DNA of 64,000 bases from positions 5,586 to 69,585 of the forward strand of contig JANMDN010000021.1 in the NCBI GenBank assembly GCA_031376285.1, in the 5' to 3' direction. The notes below the pieces were generated by a model. That model was not told where the DNA came from and did not search any database. It worked only from the letters and a program-made list of their open reading frames with translations. This document shows, piece after piece, positions 35,957 to 43,423 of the stretch; position 1 is the first letter of the stretch; every line of letters starts with the position of its first letter. The position numbers and the translations under genes are program-made. This DNA is from JANMDN01 sp031376285 (GTDB taxonomy: Bacteria; Actinomycetota; Thermoleophilia; Miltoncostaeales; Miltoncostaeaceae).

Positions 35957-36067
35957 GAAATGACGCAACGAGCGGAAGTCGGCGGCGCATTTGCCGGTCG
36001 GATGCGTCCGGCGTATCCTTCCTGATTCACGAGAAACTGCCCGGAAACGGGTGAGAAGGAGTCGCAC

Positions 36068-36568
36068 ATGGCAGCCGAGGTCGTTCATCCCGTACGCGTT
36101 CATTTGACTCGCGAGAAGGCGCCGATTCGGAAGGCCCGCCTGGAGATGACCGGGGATGAGATCACCTTCGGCGTTCCCGGGTGGCAGGGGGAGCACTACG
36201 GCTTTGCTCCGGGGACGGTCGAGGAGTATCCCGGGACGCTCGACTACCTCGTCGCAAGCGTGGCGGGATGCTTGATCGGCACCTTTGGCGGCGCGCTGAA
36301 GGCACGGGGAATTACCGCGACCGGCGACCAGCTGACCGCCGACGCGCTTGGTGAGGTGGTCGTCGACGACGACAACGTGCTGCGCCTTCGCCGGATCATC
36401 GTGACCTACCACCTGCACGCCGGTGCCGACCAGCGGGCTGTCGCCGAGCGCGTCAACGCCGCGCATGCGAAGTACTGCCCGAATGCCCGGTCGGTCGCCG
36501 CCGCGATCGACATCGTGACCGAGGTCGACTTCATCCCGGCCGACGAGCCCGTACCCGCGGCGGCCTGA
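36068..36568 (+). CDS. OsmC family protein
   Basis: 166-residue OsmC-fold protein, the family of thiol peroxidases that detoxify organic hydroperoxides. The two redox Cys are in SVAGCLIGTF near residue 63 and KYCPNARSV near 137. GAAGGAG lies 8 nt upstream of the ATG at 36068. It is followed after 3 nt by the nitroreductase, so the pair is probably one oxidative-stress unit. Confidence 0.88.
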   Translation: MAAEVVHPVRVHLTREKAPIRKARLEMTGDEITFGVPGWQGEHYGFAPGTVEEYPGTLDYLVASVAGCLIGTFGGALKARGITATGDQLTADALGEVVVDDDNVLRLRRIIVTYHLHAGADQRAVAERVNAAHAKYCPNARSVAAAIDIVTEVDFIPADEPVPAAA

Positions 36569-36571
36569 GCC

Positions 36572-37231
36572 ATGCACGTCATTGACGCAATTCGCAAGCG
36601 TCGGGCGGTCCGCACCTACACCGATCGCGCCGTAACAGACGAGACGCTCGATCGTCTCCTTCGCATGGCGCTATCCGCCCCAACCGGGAGCGGCGCGCAG
36701 GCGTGGAGCCTGATGGTGATTCGGGAGCCCGATCGCCGCCGACAGGTCGCTGATCTCGTGATCGCAGGCGGCGCGCGCTACTTCTCGATCATGCGACCCC
36801 GAAAGGACGGCGAGTCAGACGAGGCGCATGCTGCCTGGGCCCATGACTACGCCGAACAGATCCTCGGCTCCTACCGCGTGGCACCCGTCTGGATCGTCGG
36901 CCTTATCGTGCCGCGCGAGAACTACCCGGAGCCGATGCAAGACGGCGGGCGCGAGGACGACGTCATCTCGCTCGCCTTTGCGATGGAGAACCTCTTCCTG
37001 GCGGCCCGAGCCGAAGGGCTCGGCACGGTTCCGACCACCGCCTTCCAGCGTTTCGAAAAGGCACGGCTCCGGGAGATCCTCGGCCTTCCCGAGACCGTCG
37101 ACCCGGCCATCGTCACGCCGCTTGGCGAGCCCTTGGCGTTCCCAGAAGGGCGCCCGCCAGCGCTCAAACGAACCTTCCGGCCGTGGCGCTCGCTCGTACA
37201 TGACGAGACCTGGGGCGCCACTCGGGGCTAG
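36572..37231 (+). CDS. Nitroreductase family protein
   Basis: 219-residue FMN-binding oxidoreductase. The N-terminal IRKRRAVRTYTDRAV and the LSAPTGSGAQAWSLMVI loop bind FMN phosphate and ring; the C-terminal EGLGTVPTTAF and LGEPLAFPE are typical. NAD(P)H-dependent reduction of nitro or quinone compounds is likely. It ends 2 nt before the convergent pirin gene, leaving no room for a separate terminator. Confidence 0.87.
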   Translation: MHVIDAIRKRRAVRTYTDRAVTDETLDRLLRMALSAPTGSGAQAWSLMVIREPDRRRQVADLVIAGGARYFSIMRPRKDGESDEAHAAWAHDYAEQILGSYRVAPVWIVGLIVPRENYPEPMQDGGREDDVISLAFAMENLFLAARAEGLGTVPTTAFQRFEKARLREILGLPETVDPAIVTPLGEPLAFPEGRPPALKRTFRPWRSLVHDETWGATRG

Positions 37232-37233
37232 CG

Positions 37234-38193
37234 TCAACCCGCGTCGAGGAACGTCCCGGCATTGAGCTGGGAGTAGGCATCTTGCAGCTCGGCCTTCGTA
37301 TTCATCACGATTGGTCCGTACCAGGCGACCGGTTCCTGGATGGGCTGGCCGGCCACGAGAAGGAAGCGGACGCCTTCCTCACCAGCGCGAACGACGACCT
37401 CGTCACCTCGATCGAAGACGACGAGCGAACGATTGCCGACCGTCGAGTAGACCGCGACATCGTCGTCAAACACCGGAGCATCTCTCCCGACGAGCGGGTC
37501 CGTGCGAATGCTGCGCGGGTCTGAGGCTTCGTCGAACCGCGCCGAACCCTCGAAGATGTAGGCGAAGGCGCTCCGGCGGGTGTCGATCGGCAGACGCGTC
37601 GTCACACCGGGCAGCACGGAAACATCGAGATACATGGGGTCGGCGGCGATTCCGTCGACCGGGCCGGTCGTTCCCCAGAACGATCCGCACACGACGCGCA
37701 CGATCGTGCCGTCGTCGTCCCCGACGACCGGGATCTCGGCACCCGCGATGTCTTGATAGCGGGGGCCGGTCATCTTGAGTGAGCCCGGCAGGTTGGCCCA
37801 GAGCTGGAAGCCGTGCATCCGGCCGGCGGCATCGCCGTGAGGCATCTCCTGATGCAGGATGCCGCGGCCCGCCGTCATCCATTGGACGTCGCCAGCGCCG
37901 AGTGCTCCCGTGTTACCCAGGCTGTCGCCGTGCTCGACGGTCCCGGTAAGCACGTACGTGATCGTCTCGATGCCGCGGTGCGGATGCCACGGGAAGCCGG
38001 CCAGGTAGTCCGACGGGACGTCGCCTCGGAAGTCGTCGAAGAGCAGAAAAGGGTCGAACATCTCGGTCTCGCCGAAACCGAACGCTCGACGCAAACGAAC
38101 ACCCGCGCCCTCCATCGTTGGGGTCGCGATGCTCGTATGTCTGACCGGGCGAATCGACACTGCCCACCCCTTCGTACTCGACGGTCTCGTCAC
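37234..38193 (-). CDS. Pirin family protein
   Basis: Bicupin of 319 residues. Metal-site residues are in FPWHPHRGIET near 68, TVEHGDSLG near 85 and GRGILHQE near 108, as in pirins with quercetinase-like activity. The C-terminal cupin is also present (VWAYGP-type end, PVAWYGPIVMN). The function in bacteria is uncertain (stress or quinone metabolism). The true start may be a GTG about 12 codons downstream of 38193. Confidence 0.87.
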   Translation of the reverse strand: MTRPSSTKGWAVSIRPVRHTSIATPTMEGAGVRLRRAFGFGETEMFDPFLLFDDFRGDVPSDYLAGFPWHPHRGIETITYVLTGTVEHGDSLGNTGALGAGDVQWMTAGRGILHQEMPHGDAAGRMHGFQLWANLPGSLKMTGPRYQDIAGAEIPVVGDDDGTIVRVVCGSFWGTTGPVDGIAADPMYLDVSVLPGVTTRLPIDTRRSAFAYIFEGSARFDEASDPRSIRTDPLVGRDAPVFDDDVAVYSTVGNRSLVVFDRGDEVVVRAGEEGVRFLLVAGQPIQEPVAWYGPIVMNTKAELQDAYSQLNAGTFLDAG

Positions 38194-38227
38194 GTCGATA
38201 GTAGACGCTTGAGTGCGAATTACTGGC

Positions 38228-39622
38228 TCAGGCCGTCGCTATCCCAATGGGGAGGGCGACGATGAACACGCTTCCGGTGGGCTCGCCATCCTCGACCCGG
38301 ATGCTCCCGCCGTGAGCCTGCACGATCTCCCGGCTGATCGCGAGGCCAAGGCCCGCGCCCCCGCCGCGTCCGCGGGCCGGGTCCTGTCGGGTAAAGCGCT
38401 CGAAGATCCGTTCCCGGACCTCGGCGGGAACGCCGGGTCCGTCGTCTGAGACCGTGAGCCCCGCCTCACCGTTGTCGTGCCAGGTCAAGACACGCACCGT
38501 CGCGCCGCGCGGACTGAACCGGATGGCGTTGTCGATGAGGTTGCTTGCGACCTGCTGAAGGCGGAGTCGGTCGACTCGATGCCCGACAGGATCACCACCA
38601 GTCGTGACGACGACCCCCGCCGCTTCAGCAGCGACGCGATGCGCCCTCGCCGCCGCATCGACAATGTCGCGCAGGTCGGCGTCCTCGAGGAGGAGTTCGA
38701 GGTGCCCCTCGTCGCTTCGGGCGAGGACGAGCAGATTCTCGACGATCTGACCCATCGACACGATCTCTTCCCGCACACTCGAGAGCGTTTCCCGGGCCTG
38801 GGAGTCGAGCTTGTCGTGGAGGAGGCTGACGTCGAGCTCCACACGCATCGCGGCGAGCGGTGCCCGGAGTTCATGCGAGGCGTCGGCGACGAGCCGCTCG
38901 CGAGCGTCGACGCCATCCTCGATACGCCCGAGCATGGCGTTCAGGGTCCGGGCGAGGTGCCCCAGCTCGTCATCAACCGGCGGAGGCGGGACTCGCTCGG
39001 AGAGATCGCCGATGCCGATGCGCTCGGCGCGGCGAGTCATCTGCTCGACCGGCTTCAGCGCGCGCCGTGCGATCCACCATCCGCCAGCGGCGACGAAACC
39101 GAGTGCCCCGAGGCTACCGAGGAGCAGCAACACCAGCACTCGGTGCACCGAGCGGTCGACCTCGGACAGCGACTCGACGACGACGAGCACCTCTCGACGT
39201 CCGGCGCGCCGGGTCGCGGTCGCGACCGTCCGCAGGTGCAGATCGCTGTCATCGGGCGAGCGCGAGGCAACAATCCGACCGCCGTCCAGCACGATTGCCA
39301 CGTTGCCCGCGTCGAGCAACGGCGCCGCCAGAACCGGATCGCCCTCGAACTTGACCACCGTCGCCTGCGCGTCGAGGATCTGGACTCCCGAGTGCCCGGT
39401 CGGGCCCGGGAGCAGCGAACGGATCAGGTCGCGCAGCTCTGAGATCCCCTCCTCACGATACCCTTGAGACATCTGTGCGGCCGCCGAGGTGAGCGTCCGA
39501 TCAGCCTCCGCGGTGAGGTCGGCACGCAGGCGGGTAACGACAAACGCCCCGAGCGCCGTGAGCACGGCCGCCAGCACGAGGACGTACCAGAGCGTCAGCC
39601 GAACGCGAATGGGCGCGTTCAC
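38228..39622 (-). CDS. Sensor histidine kinase
   Basis: 464-residue membrane kinase with an N-terminal helix, a periplasmic domain, a second helix (about 155-178) and HAMP. The HisKA motif is DASHELRAPLAAM near 247, then HATPase boxes: Asn in ASNLIDNAIRFS, DDGPGVP and GLGLAISREIV. The start overlaps the response regulator stop by 4 nt. Signal unknown. Confidence 0.92.
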   Translation of the reverse strand: MNAPIRVRLTLWYVLVLAAVLTALGAFVVTRLRADLTAEADRTLTSAAAQMSQGYREEGISELRDLIRSLLPGPTGHSGVQILDAQATVVKFEGDPVLAAPLLDAGNVAIVLDGGRIVASRSPDDSDLHLRTVATATRRAGRREVLVVVESLSEVDRSVHRVLVLLLLGSLGALGFVAAGGWWIARRALKPVEQMTRRAERIGIGDLSERVPPPPVDDELGHLARTLNAMLGRIEDGVDARERLVADASHELRAPLAAMRVELDVSLLHDKLDSQARETLSSVREEIVSMGQIVENLLVLARSDEGHLELLLEDADLRDIVDAAARAHRVAAEAAGVVVTTGGDPVGHRVDRLRLQQVASNLIDNAIRFSPRGATVRVLTWHDNGEAGLTVSDDGPGVPAEVRERIFERFTRQDPARGRGGGAGLGLAISREIVQAHGGSIRVEDGEPTGSVFIVALPIGIATA

Positions 39623-40290
39623 GGGCGGTCGATCGCGTAGCCGGCGCCCCGCATCGTTCGTATGAGCGGCCGCCCGAAGGGCTCTTCGAGCTTGCGCCGC
39701 AGGTAGCCGACGTAGACGTCGACGACGTTCGTCGAGCCCATAAAGTTCTGGTCCCAGACGTGGTCGAGAAGCTGGGTGCGCGAAACCACCTCACCGGCAT
39801 GACGGACGAGGAACTCCAGGACCGCGAACTCTCGCGCCGTGAGCTCGACCTGCGTGCCGGCTCGCGTCACAACGCGGGAGGCGGGATCGACCTCCAGGTC
39901 GCCGACGCGCAGGACTGCCGGACGCTCGGGCGCCCCCCGGCGGACGAGCGCGCGCACCCGGGCGACGAGTTCGCCGAAATCGAAAGGCTTCACGAGGTAG
40001 TCGTCGGCGCCAGCGTCGAGGCCGCCGATGCGGTCCTTGACCCCGTCTCGGGCCGTCAGCATGAGCACAGGCGACCACCTTCCCTCGTCGCGAAGCGTCC
40101 GGCAAACGACGAAGCCGTCCGGCCCGGGCAGCATGACGTCGAGGATCACCGCGTCGTAGTCGTAAACGCGCGCTTGGAGCAGCGCTTCGTCGCCGGTCGC
40201 TGCCGTGTCGACGGCGTACCCCTCGGCGCGTAGGCCGCGCGCGAGTGCGCTCGAGAGCTTTGGGTCGTCTTCGGCGATCAGCAGGCGCAT
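39619..40290 (-). CDS. OmpR-family response regulator
   Basis: 223 residues with a receiver domain (acidic EDD at 7-9, phosphorylated Asp51 in VILDVMLPG, Lys in LVKPFDF) and a winged-helix DNA-binding domain. It resembles the MprA/TcrA group. The ATG at 40290 starts the receiver exactly; the longer frame adds 12 non-conserved residues. Its own upstream region has a spaced TCAG direct repeat (40318-40334) that could be its binding site. Confidence 0.92.
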   Translation of the reverse strand: MRLLIAEDDPKLSSALARGLRAEGYAVDTAATGDEALLQARVYDYDAVILDVMLPGPDGFVVCRTLRDEGRWSPVLMLTARDGVKDRIGGLDAGADDYLVKPFDFGELVARVRALVRRGAPERPAVLRVGDLEVDPASRVVTRAGTQVELTAREFAVLEFLVRHAGEVVSRTQLLDHVWDQNFMGSTNVVDVYVGYLRRKLEEPFGRPLIRTMRGAGYAIDRP

Positions 40291-40317
40291 TGCACGGACA
40301 ACGCTAGCCGACAGCTC

Positions 40318-40334
40318 CTGAGACAAGGCTGAGA
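40318..40334 (-). promoter_or_regulatory. Direct repeat TCTCAGCCTTGTCTCAG upstream of response regulator
   Basis: Read on the minus strand, CTCAG occurs twice with an 11-nt period, 28 nt before the regulator ATG. The TCAGCCTT core followed by TCAG also occurs upstream of the FnIII protein gene at 53651-53678. OmpR-type regulators bind such 10-11-nt direct repeats; autoregulation is inference. Confidence 0.45.
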
Positions 40335-40407
40335 GAGCTGCTTCACGTCCCGTTGTCGGAGACCACGTTCAGGGTCAGGTCCGCCAGCGTTTGCGCGAAT
40401 GTCCGCC

Positions 40408-40752
40408 TCACGCCACCTCGGCCGGAAGCTCGTGGATGCCCGCGGCATCGCATTCGAGCGGCGTCGCGGACCGGACCGTGTTCACTGGAATCGGACCGTA
40501 GATGTGGGGGAAGCGCTCGGCCTCACCACGGGAGCCGCCCTCGATCACGAGTTGGTCCCCGAACGGACCGGGGTCAATATGGAGGAGCACGAGGTCGACG
40601 CGGCCCGCGAACCAGCCGGCAAGGGTCCCGGCGACCTGGCCGGCCATCGAGCAATGCACGAACCCCTCCGTCGAGAGGGACTCGGGCCGGTAGTCGGCGC
40701 CGGCCGCCACCGCGGCCTCCCAGTCCGCCGCCGTCGCGATATGGAAGATCAC
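40408..40752 (-). CDS. DUF952 family protein
   Basis: 114-residue small protein with family marks IFHIATAADWEAA, GFVHCS near 32 and FPHIYGPIPV near 83. The family has no proven biochemical role. The start overlaps the lpd stop by 4 nt, so it ends the pyruvate dehydrogenase operon. Confidence 0.88.
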   Translation of the reverse strand: MIFHIATAADWEAAVAAGADYRPESLSTEGFVHCSMAGQVAGTLAGWFAGRVDLVLLHIDPGPFGDQLVIEGGSRGEAERFPHIYGPIPVNTVRSATPLECDAAGIHELPAEVA

Positions 40753-42173
40753 GCCTGGGCCCGGCGTCGGCTCGGCGGGAGATCGGTGATCGTTCCGGCG
40801 GCGATCTCAGCGGCGAAGGCGACGGTCTCTGAGAGTGTCGGATGCGGGTGGATCGTGAGGGCGATATCCTCGACGTCGGCGCCCATCTCCATGGCGAGCA
40901 CCGCTTCGGCGATGAGGTCACCCGCGTGCACCCCGACGACGCCGCAACCGAGGATCCGGCGCGTTTCGGGGTCGACGATGAGCTTGGTGAGACCGTCTGG
41001 CCGCCCAAGGGTGAGCGCACGTCCGGACGCGGCCCACGGAAAACGCACCACCTCATGTGGAGTCTCTGCCGCGAGGGCGGCGGTCTCGCTGAGGCCGGCC
41101 CAGGCGACCTCGGGATCGGTGTAGGCGACCGACGGGATCGCGACCGCATCGAAGGCCGCGGCGTGCCCGGCGATGACCTCGGCGGCCACCTTCCCCTCGT
41201 GCGTCGCCTTGTGGGCGAGCATCGGCTGGCCGACAACATCGCCGATCGCGAAGATGTGCGAGACGTTCGTTCGCATCTGGCCGTCGACGGCGATGAACCC
41301 GTGATCGTCGACGGCGACACCGGCGAGTTCCGCACCGATCGAGCCGCCGTTCGGGCGTCGCCCCACCGCGACGAGGACGCGATCGAAGGTTGCGGCGTCA
41401 GGGGCGTCGTCGCCCTCGAAGCTCACGCGGACCCCTTCGCTTGTCACCTCGACTCCCGTGACGCGAGTTGAGAGGTGGATTGCCTCGTAGCGGGCGGCGA
41501 TGCGGTCGTGGAGAGGTTTCACGAGGTCCCGGTCACAGCCCGGGATGAGCTGGTCCATCAGCTCGACGATGGTGACCCTCGAGCCGAGGGCGTCGTAAAC
41601 GGTCGCCATCTCCAGCCCGATGATCCCGCCGCCGATCACGAGGAGGCGCTCGGGGACGTCGGCGATCTCGAGGGCGCCGGTTGAGTCCATGATGCGGGGA
41701 TCCTCGGGCAGTCCCGGGAGCCCAATCGGGCTCGACCCGACCGCGATGATGGCGTGGTCGAAGGTGATCGTGGTCGTGCCGGTATCGCCCTCCACGGTGA
41801 TCTCGTTGGGCGACGTGAAGCGTCCCGTCCCTTTGACGACCTCGACCTTCCGGGCACGGGCAAGGCCCGCCAACCCACCCGTGAGCTTCGCGACGACGGA
41901 ATCCTTCCAAGCGCGAAGGGCGTCGAGGTCGATCTCCGGGGCGGCGAACCTGACGCCCCTCGTGGTGGCCTCCTCGGCCTCGGCGAGCACGGCGGCCGTG
42001 TGCAGGAGCGCCTTCGAGGGGATGCAGCCGACATTCAGGCAGACACCCCCGAGCGTTGTGTCGCGCTCGATCAGCATGGTCTCGAGGCCGAGATCTGCTG
42101 CCCGGAAGGCTGCGGTGTAGCCCCCCGGGCCTGAACCGAGCACGACAACCGCGACGCGCCGAGCCGTACTCAC
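40749..42173 (-). CDS. lpdA: Dihydrolipoyl dehydrogenase (E3)
   Basis: 474-residue flavoprotein reoxidising the lipoyl arms of the pyruvate dehydrogenase complex. FAD motif VLGSGPGGYTAAFRAA, redox-active disulfide GGVCLNVGCIPSK near 42-54, NAD motif VIGGGIIGLEMA near 183 and the C-terminal HPHPTLSE active-site His-Glu near 450 are all present. The GTG start overlaps the E2 stop. Confidence 0.95.
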   Translation of the reverse strand: MSTARRVAVVVLGSGPGGYTAAFRAADLGLETMLIERDTTLGGVCLNVGCIPSKALLHTAAVLAEAEEATTRGVRFAAPEIDLDALRAWKDSVVAKLTGGLAGLARARKVEVVKGTGRFTSPNEITVEGDTGTTTITFDHAIIAVGSSPIGLPGLPEDPRIMDSTGALEIADVPERLLVIGGGIIGLEMATVYDALGSRVTIVELMDQLIPGCDRDLVKPLHDRIAARYEAIHLSTRVTGVEVTSEGVRVSFEGDDAPDAATFDRVLVAVGRRPNGGSIGAELAGVAVDDHGFIAVDGQMRTNVSHIFAIGDVVGQPMLAHKATHEGKVAAEVIAGHAAAFDAVAIPSVAYTDPEVAWAGLSETAALAAETPHEVVRFPWAASGRALTLGRPDGLTKLIVDPETRRILGCGVVGVHAGDLIAEAVLAMEMGADVEDIALTIHPHPTLSETVAFAAEIAAGTITDLPPSRRRAQA

Positions 42174-43423
42174 AGAAGCGCCTTGCGGATGTCGGAAAGG
42201 ACCCCGGACAGGTGAACCGTGAACCGCGCGGCCGCCGCGCCGTCGATGACGCGGTGGTCGTAGGAGAGCGAGAGCGGGAGCATCAAGCGCGGGCGGAACT
42301 CCGTCCCGTCCCAGACCGGCTTCAGGGTCGAGCGAGAGACCCCGAGGATCGCCACCTCAGGCGCGTTGACGATCGGGGTGAACGCCGTGCCACCGATGCC
42401 GCCGAGGCTTGAAATCGTGAAGGTGCCACCGGCCATCTCAGCCGGGCTGAGCTTGCCGTCGCGCGCCACGGCGGAGAGCGCCGTCAGCTCGTCGGCGATC
42501 GCCAAGATGCCCTTCTTGTCGACGTCGCGGATGACCGGCACGACGAGCCCCTGCGGTGTGTCGGCCGCAAATCCCACGTGGTAGTACCGCTTCAAGATCA
42601 GGTCGGCCCCGTCGAGCGACGAGTTGACGTGCGGGAATGCCTTCAGTGACGAGACGCAGGCTTTCATCACGAGGGCGACCATCGTGAGCTTCGTCCCGCG
42701 CGACTTCTGTTCCTCATTCGTGGCCTTGCGGAATGCCTCGAGGTCCGTGATGTCGGCCTCGTCGAATTGGGTGACGTGCGGGATCGTCACCCAATTGCGC
42801 TGCAGGTACGGACCCGCGATGCGGGCGATCCGCGAGAGGGGCTCGCGCTCGACCTCGCCGAACTGGGCGAAGTCGATCTGCGGCCAGGGCGCGAGGTCGA
42901 GCCCAGTCGCCGACGGGCGCGTGACGCTCTCCGTTGAGGGAGTCCGGGCCTCGGCGAGCGACTCGACATCGCCGCGCACGATCCGGCCCTTGCGACCGGT
43001 CCCCGCCGCACCTGTGAGGTCGACGCCGCTCTCACGTGCGAGCTTGCGGACCGACGGGCTCGCATACGGAGGCGGCGCGGCGACGGCGGCCGCGGTACCG
43101 GTGAGCTGGGGCGTCGGTTCTGGCGTCGGTTCTGGCTCGGTCGGCGCAGGCGCCTCCGTGGGAGGCACGGCGGGCGCCGTCCCTGACTCGGCGATCCTCG
43201 CGACGAGTGAGCCCTCTGCGACCTTGTCGCCCAGTGCGACGAGGATCTCCTGAACGACACCCGCAACCGGCGACGGGATCTCCATCGTGGCCTTGTCGGA
43301 TTCGAGCGTGACGAGCGGGGTTTCGCGTTCGACCGTGTCGCCCGGGGAGACGAGGATCTCGATCACCGGTACATCGGTGAAGTCCCCGATGTCAGGTACG
43401 AGTACGTCGGTTACCTGTGCCAC
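42170..43423 (-). CDS. aceF: Dihydrolipoyllysine acetyltransferase (E2)
   Basis: 417 residues. One lipoyl domain carries the modified Lys in ESDKATMEIPSP near 42, followed by a Pro/Glu/Thr-rich linker, an E3/E1-binding domain (SPSVRKLARESGVDLTGAAG near 125) and a catalytic domain ending in SYDHRVIDGAAAARF. The GTG at 43423 lies inside the end of aceE, with GGAGGTG upstream. The long frame beyond it is shadow. Confidence 0.94.
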   Translation of the reverse strand: MAQVTDVLVPDIGDFTDVPVIEILVSPGDTVERETPLVTLESDKATMEIPSPVAGVVQEILVALGDKVAEGSLVARIAESGTAPAVPPTEAPAPTEPEPTPEPTPQLTGTAAAVAAPPPYASPSVRKLARESGVDLTGAAGTGRKGRIVRGDVESLAEARTPSTESVTRPSATGLDLAPWPQIDFAQFGEVEREPLSRIARIAGPYLQRNWVTIPHVTQFDEADITDLEAFRKATNEEQKSRGTKLTMVALVMKACVSSLKAFPHVNSSLDGADLILKRYYHVGFAADTPQGLVVPVIRDVDKKGILAIADELTALSAVARDGKLSPAEMAGGTFTISSLGGIGGTAFTPIVNAPEVAILGVSRSTLKPVWDGTEFRPRLMLPLSLSYDHRVIDGAAAARFTVHLSGVLSDIRKALL

